A DNA stretch of 64,000 bases from Mycolicibacterium sp. P9-22. Its GTDB lineage: Bacteria > Actinomycetota > Actinomycetes > Mycobacteriales > Mycobacteriaceae. The stretch lies in NCBI RefSeq assembly GCF_008329585.1, contig NZ_NPKP01000002.1:806001-870000 (forward strand), given 5' to 3'. The translations under genes and the position numbers were made by a program. Within the stretch, counting starts at the first letter, position 1. Every line of letters begins with the position of its first letter. The notes under the pieces are model-generated. The model did not search any database. It was not told where the DNA came from and was given only the letters and a program-made list of their open reading frames with translations. This document shows positions 1 through 8,780 of the stretch, one piece after another.

Positions 1-972
1 GACGATATAGCGGTGGTGGTATCCACCTCGGGTACCACCGGAATCCCCAAGGGCGCCATGCTTTCCGCGGCCGCGCTCACCGCGAGCGCCACCGCAACCC
101 ACCAGCGACTCGGCGGACCGGGCCGCTGGCTGTTGGCACTGCCCGCCCATCACGTGGCCGGGCTGCAAGTCCTGATTCGCAGCGTCCTGGGTGGCAGCGC
201 GCCCGTCGCGCTGGACCCGAGTTTCGAACCCGCTGACCTGGTCTCGGCGGTGGCCGCGCTGGGAACCGGACGGCGATACACCTCACTGGTGTCCAATCAG
301 CTCGACAAGGCCCTGGCCGACCCGGCGGCTGCCGCGGCGCTGGCCGAACTGGACGCGGTTCTCATCGGCGGTGGCCCGATGCCGTCCCGTATCCGTGAAA
401 ACGCCTCTGCCGCAGGGGTTCGCGTGGTGCGCACCTATGGGATGAGCGAGACCTGCGGGGGCTGCGTGTATGACGGGGTGCCACTCGAAGGGGTGGCGGT
501 GCGAGTGGACGACGGACGGGTGTCACTCGGCGGGCCGATGCTGGCATCGGGCTACCGCAACCCGGTGGATTCAGACCCGTTCGCCGAGCCGGGCTGGTTC
601 CGCACCGATGACCTTGGCGCGGTGGATGATTCGGGTACCCTCAGCATTCTGGGCCGCGCCGATGACGCGGTGACCACCGGCGGACTGACCGTGCTGCCTC
701 AGCTGGTGGAGAATGCCCTGGCAGGCCACCCGGCCGTCGCCGAGTGTGCGGTCTTCGGGGTACCCGATGACCGCCTCGGGCAGCGTGTCGCCGCGGCGAT
801 CGTGCTCACAGCTGGGCAGCGCGCACCGACGCTGGCCGAACTGCGGGCGCATATCGGCAAGACCCTCGACCCGACCGCCGCGCCTCGGCAGGTGCACATC
901 GTCGACGAGCTCCCCCGGCGCGGCATCGGCAAGCTGGACAGGCGGGCACTGATCCAGAAATTCGGGGCATGA
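1..972 (+). CDS. menE: o-succinylbenzoate-CoA ligase MenE, 5' truncated by the window
   Basis: Activates o-succinylbenzoate to its CoA thioester in menaquinone synthesis. The reading frame is open from base 1, so the start lies outside the window; about 323 C-terminal residues are present. Visible adenylate-forming motifs are the P-loop STSGTTGIPKGA right at the left edge, YGMSETCGG, the hinge region GRADDAVTTGG and the C-terminal catalytic lysine in GIGKLDRR. The stop overlaps the next start (ATGATGA), so the two are probably co-transcribed. menA lies about 15 kb to the right. The identity as MenE rather than another acyl-CoA synthetase rests on the short domain style and mycobacterial synteny (Rv0542c position). 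Confidence 0.88.
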   Translation, partial: DDIAVVVSTSGTTGIPKGAMLSAAALTASATATHQRLGGPGRWLLALPAHHVAGLQVLIRSVLGGSAPVALDPSFEPADLVSAVAALGTGRRYTSLVSNQLDKALADPAAAAALAELDAVLIGGGPMPSRIRENASAAGVRVVRTYGMSETCGGCVYDGVPLEGVAVRVDDGRVSLGGPMLASGYRNPVDSDPFAEPGWFRTDDLGAVDDSGTLSILGRADDAVTTGGLTVLPQLVENALAGHPAVAECAVFGVPDDRLGQRVAAAIVLTAGQRAPTLAELRAHIGKTLDPTAAPRQVHIVDELPRRGIGKLDRRALIQKFGA

Positions 973-1604
973 TGGAGCGAGTGAGCACCGAACCAGTCGA
1001 AATCACATCGGTCGACGCACTGCGGGAGATCGTCGGACATCCGGTACCCGCCGTGGCCAACAAGGTGGGCGACCGCCTGCTCGACGTACACCGGCAATGG
1101 GTGTCCAATTCGCCGCTGTGTTTCGTGGCCACCACCGACACCCAGGGCCGGGTCGACGTCTCCCCCAAGGGTGACCCGCCCGGGTTCGTCCACATCATCG
1201 ATGACACCACCATCGCCATACCGGAGCGTCCGGGCAACAAGCGGGTGGACGGCTACCTCAACGTGCTGACCAACCCGCATGTCGGCACCATCTTCGTCAT
1301 ACCGGGCCGCGGTGACACCGTGCGCATCAACGGGCGAGCCCGAATCCTCTCCGACGCTGACTATTTCGATGACCTCGCGGTGAAGGGCAAGCGCCCGATC
1401 CTGGCGCTGGAGGTGCACGTCGACGAGGTGTTCTTCCACTGCTCGAAGGCATTCCTGCGCTCGAACGCGTGGCGGCCGGAGACCTGGACGCCGGGTTCGG
1501 TGCCCAGCACCGCCGCGCTGGCCAAGTCCTTCAAGGCCGAACAGAGTTTGGAAGAGCTCGAGGCGTATTACAGCGAAGAGAACTATCGCAAGATGCTCTA
1601 CTGA
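969..1604 (+). CDS. Pyridoxamine 5'-phosphate oxidase-family FMN-binding protein
   Basis: 211 residues with a split-barrel flavin fold signature: FVATTDTQGRVDVSPKGDPPG followed by IPERPGNKRVDGYLNVLTNP, typical of the PPOX family branch that includes Deinococcus DR2398. The substrate is unknown. Two adjacent ATG codons (969 and 972) are possible starts; the first overlaps the menE stop by 4 bases, suggesting translational coupling. The 3' end overlaps the convergent acetyltransferase by 7 bases. Family assignment is solid, function is not. Confidence 0.85.
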   Translation: MMERVSTEPVEITSVDALREIVGHPVPAVANKVGDRLLDVHRQWVSNSPLCFVATTDTQGRVDVSPKGDPPGFVHIIDDTTIAIPERPGNKRVDGYLNVLTNPHVGTIFVIPGRGDTVRINGRARILSDADYFDDLAVKGKRPILALEVHVDEVFFHCSKAFLRSNAWRPETWTPGSVPSTAALAKSFKAEQSLEELEAYYSEENYRKMLY

Positions 1605-2428
1605 TCACCCTTGACGAGAATCGCACGGGTGTAGAGCAGGTGGAAGCCGCGTCGCTGCACATTGCGCTGGGACAGTGACCCCGGCGACGTGGTGACCACC
1701 GCGACGTCGGCACCGGCACGCACACCATCGCGCAGGCGGGCGGCCAGCAACGCGCCCTGCACACCACGACGCCGGTGGCGCGGTGCCGTCGCCGCGCCGG
1801 TCAGCTGTGCCACGCCTTCGGTGACCCGCATGCTGCCGCCACCGGCGATATCCCCGTCGACCACGGCCACATACGGTGTCACGCCGGCCGCGGCGAAATC
1901 CCGCTCGGCGCGCTCCACGACATCACGCGGGAACTCCTCGGGACTGGGCACCCCGACACCGTCCGGGTGCGCGAATCCTTCCACCACCACGTCGACCCAG
2001 GCGTCCAGTTCGTCCTCCCGGGCGGGGCGCACCTCGATCCCGGCCGGTACGTCGTCAACGGTGTCACCGAGTTCGCGGCCGAGCACATCCTCGAAGGCCA
2101 CCACCCGGTAGCCGCGGCCACCGAGTAGTTCGGCGATCTGCGGATCCGCGAGGGTGCTCAGTTCCACCGGCGTCGGTGACCCGTGTCCGGCGTAGGCCCG
2201 CTCGACCGCGTCGATATCCGCCGCGGTGGGCACACCGGCGAAACCCAGCCCCACCACCTTGTTGAACGGTGCGCCCGGTTCGCCGAAGGCCGCCACCCCA
2301 CCGGACAGCGGCAACAGGAATCCGTCGGCGCCCCGGCGGGTGGCCGCGCCGACCGCCGCGCCGATGAGCGCGGCCTCGGCGTGCTCGATACGGCGGCCCA
2401 ACTCGGTACCGCAGAACAGGATGCTCAC
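1598..2428 (-). CDS. GNAT-family N-acetyltransferase
   Basis: 276 residues. The C-terminal half carries a GNAT acetyl-CoA site: the beta-strand VAQLTGAATAPRHRRRGVQGALL (read in parts) contains the R/Q-x-x-G-x-G/A-like HRRRGVQGA loop, and NVQRRGFHLLY matches the end of the fold. The N-terminal half has no recognisable motif. The GTG at 2428 is chosen because an upstream ATG would run through azlD; the gap to azlD is then 14 bases. It is third in the minus-strand azlC-azlD-GNAT set. Substrate unknown. Confidence 0.8.
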   Translation of the reverse strand: MSILFCGTELGRRIEHAEAALIGAAVGAATRRGADGFLLPLSGGVAAFGEPGAPFNKVVGLGFAGVPTAADIDAVERAYAGHGSPTPVELSTLADPQIAELLGGRGYRVVAFEDVLGRELGDTVDDVPAGIEVRPAREDELDAWVDVVVEGFAHPDGVGVPSPEEFPRDVVERAERDFAAAGVTPYVAVVDGDIAGGGSMRVTEGVAQLTGAATAPRHRRRGVQGALLAARLRDGVRAGADVAVVTTSPGSLSQRNVQRRGFHLLYTRAILVKGDQ

Positions 2429-2442
2429 GGCGGCACACTCTG

Positions 2443-2772
2443 TCACCACAGCGACATCAGCGCCACATAAATACCGGTGCCCACGAATATCGACAACAGC
2501 GCGTGCCGCCGCCACACCTGCAGACCGGCCGTCACCAGCGCCGCCGCGATCAGCCAGAGTTGTTGACGCCCAGCCGCTTCGGGGATATCCCGGACGGTGT
2601 AGAGCGCCAGCATGATCATCACCCCCAGCGGCATGTGCAGGCTCAGATACCGCACCACCGCGCTGTGCCGCAGCGGCGCCAGCACCGCGAACGGCAGCGC
2701 CCGCAGCGACCAGGTGACCGCAGCACTGACCGCGACCAGGACCGCGATGTACCCGGTGTCAGGCATCGGCAT
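2443..2772 (-). CDS. azlD: AzlD-type branched-chain amino acid exporter subunit
   Basis: 109 residues, almost entirely hydrophobic with about four predicted membrane spans and the AzlD-typical SLRALPFAVL near the N terminus. With AzlC it would form a two-component amino acid exporter. The ATG overlaps the 3' end of azlC by 14 bases; a second ATG two codons in is also possible. Substrate specificity cannot be read from the sequence. Confidence 0.85.
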   Translation of the reverse strand: MPMPDTGYIAVLVAVSAAVTWSLRALPFAVLAPLRHSAVVRYLSLHMPLGVMIMLALYTVRDIPEAAGRQQLWLIAAALVTAGLQVWRRHALLSIFVGTGIYVALMSLW

Positions 2773-3427
2773 CGCGGGGCCGGGACACGAACCGGGCCAG
2801 CAGCAGCACGGTGAAGGCCGCGAACGCCCACACCAACAGCTGCCCCGGCGCCACCAGCCAGGCGACGACCGCGCAGGCCACAGCCATCAGCGCGGTGAGC
2901 CGGTCCGGGTGCTGGCGATAGGCATCGATCGCCAGCACGATGAACAGCGCGGTGAGCGCAAATTCGAGGCCGTGCAGCCGCTCGATCGGCAGCGCCGCAC
3001 CCAGCAGGCCGCCCGCGCCCGCCGACACCGTCCAGGTCAGGTGCAAACCGGCCTGCATGGTCAGGATCTGGCGTGACGTCCAGGCACCGGCGTCCGGGCT
3101 GACCCCGACTGCGAAGGCCTCATCGGAGATCACGTAGGTGCTGTAGAGCTTGCCCGGCAGACCGCGAACCCGGTGCAGCGGAAAGGACAACGCGTAGAAC
3201 ACGTGCCGCGAGTTGACGATCAACGTCGTCAGCGCGACCGTCGCGATCGGCGCTCCGGCCGCGGCCAGACCGACCATCAGGAACTCCAGCGAACCGGCGT
3301 AGATCACCGCCGCGAAGACCGGCGCCCACCACCACGCCAATCCGGCGTGCACCACCAGGAATCCCAGCGCCATACCCAGCGGGAGGAAGGCCAGACCGAT
3401 CGGGGCCGTCAACCGGAGAACGGACAT
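2759..3427 (-). CDS. azlC: AzlC-type branched-chain amino acid permease
   Basis: 222 residues, polytopic, with the family hallmarks GLAFLPLGMALGFLVV, YAGSLEFLMVGL, LIVNSRHVFYALSF and TYVISDEAFAV. It is the large subunit of the AzlCD exporter and overlaps azlD. The ATG at 3427 is preferred because the hydrophobic domain begins just after it; an in-frame GTG further upstream would add 15 unlikely residues and collide with phoU regulatory DNA. It is divergent from phoU with 43 bases between starts. Confidence 0.88.
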   Translation of the reverse strand: MSVLRLTAPIGLAFLPLGMALGFLVVHAGLAWWWAPVFAAVIYAGSLEFLMVGLAAAGAPIATVALTTLIVNSRHVFYALSFPLHRVRGLPGKLYSTYVISDEAFAVGVSPDAGAWTSRQILTMQAGLHLTWTVSAGAGGLLGAALPIERLHGLEFALTALFIVLAIDAYRQHPDRLTALMAVACAVVAWLVAPGQLLVWAFAAFTVLLLARFVSRPRDADA

Positions 3428-3470
3428 CTGGACAGTTTGACAGTCCGGCGAACGGGTACCCCGGCACACC

Positions 3471-4133
3471 ATGAGGACCGAGTTTCACGCTCAACTCGAC
3501 CGGCTCACCGCCGAGCTCGGTGAGATGTGTGGAATCGCGGCGGACACCGCCTTCGACGCCACCGCCGCCGTGGTGGACAGCGACGCCGCCGCGGCCGGGC
3601 GCGTGCGCAGCGAACTGACGCGCCTCGATCAGCTCAACGAACAGGTCGATCGGCGCGCCTTCTCGGTGTTGGCGCGCCACGCTCCGGTGGCCCATGACCT
3701 CCGGCTCGTCACGACGGCCTTCGGCATCGCGGCCGACGCGGACCGGATGGGCGCGCTGGCCGCCAATATCGCCCGGATCGGGACCCGCGCGCGCTCCGGT
3801 GTCGCGGTGCCGGCCACGACCCTGGGCATGTTCGCGGATATGGGCCGCCATGCCGTCGACCTCGCCGAGCGCGCCCAGCGCGCGGTGATCGGCGGCGACA
3901 CCGTCGAGGCCGCCCGCATCCAGCAGGCCGATGCGGCGATGAACGACCTGAATCGTGAACTGCTGACCACCGTTCTGAACGAAAGTTGGTCCGACGGCGT
4001 GGCCGCGGCCACCGATGTGGCACTGCTCGGCCGGTTTTACGAACGTTTCGCCGATCACGCGGTGGACATTGCCCGAAAGGTCATTTTCCAGGCTTCCGGA
4101 GCGACCCCGAAACCCGATCAAATACCCCTCTGA
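3471..4133 (+). CDS. phoU: PhoU-family phosphate regulator
   Basis: 220 residues, all helical, starting MRTEFHAQLDRLTAELGEM as in mycobacterial PhoU/PhoY proteins. Two repeats of a three-helix bundle are evident, with the acidic metal-binding stretch AFGIAADADRMGALAANIARI and its C-terminal counterpart ending YERFADHAVDIARKV. PhoU proteins restrain SenX3-RegX3 type signalling when phosphate is plentiful. Here the gene has no pst neighbours, so it is an orphan copy; senX3-regX3 is about 46 kb away in this window. Confidence 0.88.
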   Translation: MRTEFHAQLDRLTAELGEMCGIAADTAFDATAAVVDSDAAAAGRVRSELTRLDQLNEQVDRRAFSVLARHAPVAHDLRLVTTAFGIAADADRMGALAANIARIGTRARSGVAVPATTLGMFADMGRHAVDLAERAQRAVIGGDTVEAARIQQADAAMNDLNRELLTTVLNESWSDGVAAATDVALLGRFYERFADHAVDIARKVIFQASGATPKPDQIPL

Positions 4134-4272
4134 TCTGGTCGTTTGTCACGATTATCGGAGAATTGCCAAGGTCACAGAATTGGCACAAATGTTAATAGAG
4201 TGAATATTGTGAATAATGATGGGCATTGAAGGGGGCACATAGCCGACCGGAAGTAGTCGAGGAGAACAACCA
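4134..4272 (+). promoter_or_regulatory. AT-rich leader region of the first cutinase gene
   Basis: This 139-base gap is far richer in A and T than its surroundings, especially 4140-4230 (for example ATGTTAATAGAGTGAATATT). It probably holds the promoter. A GGAG ribosome binding site lies 9 bases before the ATG at 4273. No unambiguous -35/-10 pair can be chosen. Confidence 0.45.
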
Positions 4273-4980
4273 ATGGCCGCCCGAAGATTGGCCGTGCTCA
4301 TGACGACGGGGATGGCGATCGCGCTGTCCCCGCTGACCGCACCGATCGCGACGGCAGCACCGGAATGCTCCGATATCGAGGTCGTGTTCGCGCGCGGCAC
4401 CGATGAACCGCCCGGCATCGGCAAGGTCGGCAAGTCCTTCGTCGAGGCGTTGCGCCCCATGGTCAAGGGCAAGTCGATCAGCACCTATGCGGTCAGATAT
4501 CCGGCCACTTGGGACTTCATGAAGGCGGCCATCGGGGCCAACGATATGAGCAAGCGGATCCAGACCATCGTGGCGCAATGCCCGAAAACCAAGATCGTCA
4601 TGGGCGGCTACTCGCAGGGCGCGGCGGTGGTGGATGTCGTGGCGACCGCGCCCATCGCCGGCCTCGGCTACACCGCGCCACTCCCCGCAACCGCCGTGCC
4701 GCACATCGCCTCGGTGGTGGTGTTCGGCAATCCGTCGGCCCGCATCGGCAACCCGCTCACCCGGATGAGCACGGTGTTCGGGCCGCGCACCGCCGACCTG
4801 TGCGCGCCCGCCGACCCGATCTGCTCACTGGGCCGCGACTGGGACGCCCATGTCCAGTACCAGGAGTCGGGGCTGATCAAGCTGGGTGCGGAATGGACCG
4901 CCAAGCTCATCAAGGCCGCGGACAAGAAGCCGGAAACCACCAAACCCGCTCAGGGCACATCAGCGTCCACGCCAGGTTGA
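4273..4980 (+). CDS. Secreted cutinase-like serine esterase (1 of 2)
   Basis: 235 residues. A Sec signal peptide occupies about residues 1-30, ending near ATAAPE. Catalytic features of the cutinase family are the nucleophile motif GGYSQGA, the acid in CAPADPIC and a histidine in WDAHVQY. Paired cysteines near CSDIEVVF and in CAPADPIC fit the family disulfides. These enzymes hydrolyse lipid or polyester bonds at the cell surface. The 3' end overlaps the convergent cyclase gene by 21 bases. A second cutinase is at 31351-32085. Confidence 0.9.
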   Translation: MAARRLAVLMTTGMAIALSPLTAPIATAAPECSDIEVVFARGTDEPPGIGKVGKSFVEALRPMVKGKSISTYAVRYPATWDFMKAAIGANDMSKRIQTIVAQCPKTKIVMGGYSQGAAVVDVVATAPIAGLGYTAPLPATAVPHIASVVVFGNPSARIGNPLTRMSTVFGPRTADLCAPADPICSLGRDWDAHVQYQESGLIKLGAEWTAKLIKAADKKPETTKPAQGTSASTPG

Positions 4981-5790
4981 TTCGTCCACGGGGTACAGCA
5001 CATGGGTGCCGCGCAGCCCCTTGAGCTCGACCTGGCGCGGAGCGCCGAGCTGGATGTCGTCGAGACCCTTGACCGCCTCGCCGACCGGCGCACTGACCAG
5101 AATCTCGCCGCCGTCGGCCTGACCGGCGACCCGGGCCGCCATTGCGACATCGAGGCCGAAAAGATCCTCGCCGCGTCGTACCGAGGTGCCCATGTGCACC
5201 CCGATACGCACCTTGATGGACTCCCAACGCTGCGGGTTCTCCGCCAGTGCGCCCTGCACGTCCGAACTGCAGCGCACCGCGTTCTCCGGGTCAGCGAACG
5301 CCATCATGAAACCGTCGCCCTGGTTCTTCACCACATTGCCGCCGTGCTTGTTCACCAGCGATTCGATCAGTTTGTTGTGCTTCTGCAGCACCCGCACCCA
5401 CGCGCGGTCACCCATCGACTCGTTGAACTCGGTGGAGCCTTCGATATCGGAGAACACGATGACCACCCGGCCGTCGGCGGTCAGCCGCGCGAGGTCGGGC
5501 CGTTCGATCTGGGCCCAGCCCGCGAGGTCTTCGATCGAGTTGCGCACGGTGGCGCCGAAGCCCTTGTTGATCAGCATGTCGGCGGTCTGGAAAACCGTCT
5601 TGAGCGCCAGCGGGGCGACACCGCGGCGACGCCGCCGGCGGTGATCGTCCTGTTCGGCGAGCAGCCGGGTGAGTTCGCGGCGGACGTTACCGAGCTGGCG
5701 GCGCGCGACGATGAACAGCACCAGGAAGGTGATGAGTCCCGCGAGCAGTAACCCGGCGGCGCCGAGCAGGAGGAGTTCGGTGCCGGCCAC
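4960..5790 (-). CDS. Membrane-anchored class III adenylate/guanylate cyclase homology protein, catalytic site altered
   Basis: 276 residues. The GTG at 5790 begins [13 protein letters not shown], giving one N-terminal membrane helix (about 5-30), a basic linker, then a single cyclase domain. Both metal-binding aspartates are present (VFSDIEGST and [10 protein letters not shown]), as is the base-contacting lysine just before NQGDG. The stretch that should read VNxAAR is VAMAAR, so the transition-state asparagine is replaced by alanine while the arginine remains. Activity may therefore be weak or changed. A longer reading frame upstream overlaps the next gene and is rejected. The gene lies 17 bases downstream of the monooxygenase. 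Confidence 0.85.
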   Translation of the reverse strand: MAGTELLLLGAAGLLLAGLITFLVLFIVARRQLGNVRRELTRLLAEQDDHRRRRRRGVAPLALKTVFQTADMLINKGFGATVRNSIEDLAGWAQIERPDLARLTADGRVVIVFSDIEGSTEFNESMGDRAWVRVLQKHNKLIESLVNKHGGNVVKNQGDGFMMAFADPENAVRCSSDVQGALAENPQRWESIKVRIGVHMGTSVRRGEDLFGLDVAMAARVAGQADGGEILVSAPVGEAVKGLDDIQLGAPRQVELKGLRGTHVLYPVDESTWRGR

Positions 5791-5807
5791 CCGCCGATTA
5801 TGACCGC

Positions 5808-6938
5808 TCAGTCGGGAAGCGAGTTGCTCAGCCGCTCGGTGGCGGCCAGGTAATCCTCGATGAATTCCAGCACCACATCGCGGGCCGGCTTGACCTTGTT
5901 CATCAGTCCGACGCCCTGCCCGACGAAATAGGTCGACAGCAGCCGGGCACCCTCGTGGCCCTGGTCGGCCAGCGCATCGATGCGGCGCAGCACCGGCTCG
6001 GACAGCATGTTCTGCAGGGGTAACGGAAGCGGCTGTTGGCCACCGGGATTCGGCGCCCAGGCATCGGTCCAGTCCGAGCGCAGCTGGCGCGACGGCTTGC
6101 CGGTGCGCCCCGCCGAGCGCACGGTGTCCCGTGAACCGGCGGCCAGCATCTTGGTGACGGTGTGCGGTTCGGTCTCGGCCTCCTCCGTCGTCAGCCACAC
6201 GGACCCGGTCCAGGCGCCCGCGGCGCCCATGGCGACCGTGGCGGCCATCTGGCGCCCGGTGACGATGCCACCGGCGGCCAGCACCGGCACCGCGTCGTCG
6301 ATGGCGTCGATCACTTCCGGCACGACCACCAGCGTGGACACCTCACCGCAGTGCCCGCCGGCCTCGGTGCCCTGCGCGACGATCAGGTCCACCCCCGCCG
6401 CGACCTGCTTGACCGCGTGTTCCTTGGCCCCGACCAGCGCGGCCACCGGGATGCCGCGCGCACGGCCGGCCTCGATCATGTAGTCCGGTGGTACCCCGAG
6501 CGCGTTGGCCATCATCTTGATCGGATGGCTCATCGCGACCTCGAGCAGTTCCTGCCCATTGCCACCGGACAGCACGGGCTTACCGGTGCGGACCTTGGTG
6601 TCGGGTTCGATGCCGTGCTCGGCCAGCAGTTTGTCGACGAACTCCCGATAGCTGTCCGGGATGCGGGAGGCCAGGTCGTCGGTCGAAAGTGTCTCGCCCT
6701 TGCCCTCGAATTTGGCCGGCACGATGATGTCGATGCCATAGGGCTTGCCGTTGACATGCTCGTCGATCCAGGTCAGCTCGCGGTCCAGCTGCTCGGCCGA
6801 ATACGCGGCGCCGCCGAGCACCCCGAAACCGCCGGCGTTGCTGACCGCGGCCACCACATCGCGGCAATGGCTGAAGGCGAAGAGCGGGAAGTCGATGCCG
6901 TAGCTCGCGCAGAAATCCGACGAAGAGGTGGGGGCCAT
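5808..6938 (-). CDS. Nitronate monooxygenase-family flavoprotein
   Basis: 376 residues, an FMN-dependent TIM barrel of the 2-nitropropane dioxygenase type. Key motifs are [11 protein letters not shown] near the N terminus, the catalytic-histidine loop [11 protein letters not shown], and [15 protein letters not shown] for phosphate binding. Members oxidise alkyl nitronates or act as related flavin oxidoreductases; the substrate here is not known. ATG at 6938 is chosen over a TTG 24 bases upstream. Likely co-transcribed with the cyclase downstream. Confidence 0.85.
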   Translation of the reverse strand: MAPTSSSDFCASYGIDFPLFAFSHCRDVVAAVSNAGGFGVLGGAAYSAEQLDRELTWIDEHVNGKPYGIDIIVPAKFEGKGETLSTDDLASRIPDSYREFVDKLLAEHGIEPDTKVRTGKPVLSGGNGQELLEVAMSHPIKMMANALGVPPDYMIEAGRARGIPVAALVGAKEHAVKQVAAGVDLIVAQGTEAGGHCGEVSTLVVVPEVIDAIDDAVPVLAAGGIVTGRQMAATVAMGAAGAWTGSVWLTTEEAETEPHTVTKMLAAGSRDTVRSAGRTGKPSRQLRSDWTDAWAPNPGGQQPLPLPLQNMLSEPVLRRIDALADQGHEGARLLSTYFVGQGVGLMNKVKPARDVVLEFIEDYLAATERLSNSLPD

Positions 6939-7021
6939 CCGCTCATTATCGACACCCGTCAAGTTTGTTGTGAAGGGGACCCCGTCACCGAAACGTCAGC
7001 AATGCTGCAGCGGGCGAGCCA

Positions 7022-7027
7022 TAGTGT
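7022..7027 (+). promoter_or_regulatory. Predicted -10 box (TAGTGT) for the GT-C-like membrane protein
   Basis: TAGTGT ends 7 bases before the GTG at 7035. A TANNNT box at this distance puts the transcript start on or next to the start codon, the arrangement of leaderless mycobacterial mRNAs. Confidence 0.5.
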
Positions 7028-7034
7028 GGATGGC

Positions 7035-8390
7035 GTGCGTATCGGTCGACGGGAAGCAGTGGCCCTGGCCGCGGGAGTGACGCTGCTGGTCGCGGCGTTC
7101 GTGGTACCGCATCTGAACCTCGGCATCGTCACCCCGATGATCAACAGCACCCCCGAACGACTGCGCGCTTTCGCCGATACCGCGCCGATTTTCGGATGGT
7201 GGAACGCGCACGTCGGCTGGGGCACGGTGCCGGCGCTGCTGATCGCCGCCGCGGTGGTGCGCTGGGGCCCGAGCGTGGCCGCCTCCTTGCGGTGGCGGTC
7301 ACTGGTCGCGCTCACCTGGGCCACGTCGTTCCTGTGGGCCTTCTCGCTGGCCATGGTCGATGGCTGGGAGCGCGGTTTCGCCGGGCGCCTGGCCGCCCGC
7401 CACGAATACCTGCGCCAGGTCCCGACGATCACCGACATCCCCGAGACGCTGCGTACGTTCTCGAGCAGAATCCTCGATTTCCAACCGGATTCGTGGATCA
7501 CCCATGTATCCGGTCATCCGCCGGGCGCGCTGCTGACGTTCGTCTGGCTGGATCGCATCGGGCTGGGCGGAGGCGCATGGGCCGGCCTCTTCTGTGTGCT
7601 GATCGGCTCCAGTGCCGCCGCCGCGATCATCATCGCCATCCGCGCCGTATCCGATGAGGCCACCGCGCGCCTGGCGGCGCCGTTCGTGGCGGTGGCCCCG
7701 ACCGCCATCTGGATCGCGGTATCGGCCGACGGTTACTTCGCCGGCGTGGCCGCCTGGGGTATCGCGCTACTGGCGCTGGCCGTGCACGGCTCGTCGCACC
7801 GGGCGATACCCGCCGCGGCCGGCGCCGGGCTGTTGTTGGGTTGGGGCATCTTTCTCAACTACGGCCTTGGCCTGATCGCGGTGCCCGCAGTGGCAGTTCT
7901 GCTGACCGCAGCCGACCGACGTGCGGCCCTGCGCGGCCTGGTGCCCGCCGTCATCGCGGCGCTGGCCGTGGTGGCGGTGTTCTATTCGGCCGGTTTCTGG
8001 TGGTTCGACGGCTATCTGCTGGTGCAGGAACGCTATTGGCAGGGCATCGCCAACGACCGGCCGTTCCAGTACTGGGTGTGGGGGAATCTGGCGTCCACGG
8101 TGTGCGCCATCGGCCTGGGCAGCGTTGCGGGCCTCGGCCGGGTCTTCGACATCAAGGCGTTGCGCCGCCGATCCGGACTGCATGTGCTGCTCACCGGGGC
8201 GTTTTTGGCCATCGTGCTCGCCGATCTCAGCATGCTCAGCAAGGCCGAGACCGAACGCATCTGGCTGCCGTTCACGGTGTGGCTGACCGGCGCCGCGGCA
8301 CTGCTGCCGCCACGGTCACACCGATGGTGGCTGGCGCTCAACGTCATCGGCGCCCTGGCCGTCAACCACCTGATTCTGACGAATTGGTAA
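7035..8390 (+). CDS. Polytopic membrane protein, GT-C glycosyltransferase-like (Rv0541c type)
   Basis: 451 residues with roughly ten or more membrane spans. The large first loop contains a conserved-looking THVSGHPPGALLTFVWLDR; a HPPG motif in this place is typical of GT-C fold enzymes that use polyprenyl-phosphate sugars. The C-terminal part has KAETERIWLPF. GTG at 7035 is preferred (leaderless promoter), but ATG at 7002 is possible. It converges with the operon at 8316-11823, which contains a dolichyl-phosphate-sugar-synthase-like GT2, so it may transfer the lipid-linked sugar made there. That link is inference. Confidence 0.75.
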   Translation: MRIGRREAVALAAGVTLLVAAFVVPHLNLGIVTPMINSTPERLRAFADTAPIFGWWNAHVGWGTVPALLIAAAVVRWGPSVAASLRWRSLVALTWATSFLWAFSLAMVDGWERGFAGRLAARHEYLRQVPTITDIPETLRTFSSRILDFQPDSWITHVSGHPPGALLTFVWLDRIGLGGGAWAGLFCVLIGSSAAAAIIIAIRAVSDEATARLAAPFVAVAPTAIWIAVSADGYFAGVAAWGIALLALAVHGSSHRAIPAAAGAGLLLGWGIFLNYGLGLIAVPAVAVLLTAADRRAALRGLVPAVIAALAVVAVFYSAGFWWFDGYLLVQERYWQGIANDRPFQYWVWGNLASTVCAIGLGSVAGLGRVFDIKALRRRSGLHVLLTGAFLAIVLADLSMLSKAETERIWLPFTVWLTGAAALLPPRSHRWWLALNVIGALAVNHLILTNW

Positions 8391-8780
8391 CCGCCGCAAC
8401 AAAAGATAGACGGGCACACAGAACCACACCACCGCCAATGCGACCGTCAGCCCCAGCGGATAGTCACGATCCAGCACGCTCGGGTTGTCCGGCCGCATCC
8501 CCGGCCGGCTGAACACCGGGATCGCCAGCAGCACCAGCACCACGCTGCACAACCCGGCCACCGCTACCGGGGACTGCCAGGTCAGCGGGATGAGCCGACG
8601 CCCTGCCATCCCGATGGCGGCGCACAACGGCGCGAACACGAAATCGTGCACCACCGCGGCGACGACCGCCCACATCAGGATGCGCAGGATGATCACCGGC
8701 GGATTGTCCAGCACCAACAGCGCGCCATAGCCAACGAGACCGACCCCCGCCAATGCCAGCAGAATCCGCATCGGTGTCAC
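8316..8780 (-). CDS. Small integral membrane protein of the GT2/Mo-oxidoreductase operon
   Basis: 154 residues with about four membrane helices (MRILLALAGVGLVGYGALLV, a central pair, and LTVALAVVWFCVPVYLLLRR) and a charged tail. No family is recognised. The GTG at 8780 overlaps the stop of the upstream oxidoreductase as GTGA, implying translational coupling; ATG at 8771 is an alternative. The last 75 bases overlap the convergent GT-C-like gene. Confidence 0.72.
   Translation of the reverse strand: MTPMRILLALAGVGLVGYGALLVLDNPPVIILRILMWAVVAAVVHDFVFAPLCAAIGMAGRRLIPLTWQSPVAVAGLCSVVLVLLAIPVFSRPGMRPDNPSVLDRDYPLGLTVALAVVWFCVPVYLLLRRLPIRQNQVVDGQGADDVERQPPSV

Noticed and set aside
5791..6198. N-terminal extension of the cyclase gene upstream of 5790
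   Set aside because: It would overlap the nitronate monooxygenase by about 390 bases and encodes Arg/Gly/Ala-rich sequence. The membrane helix begins at the GTG at 5790.
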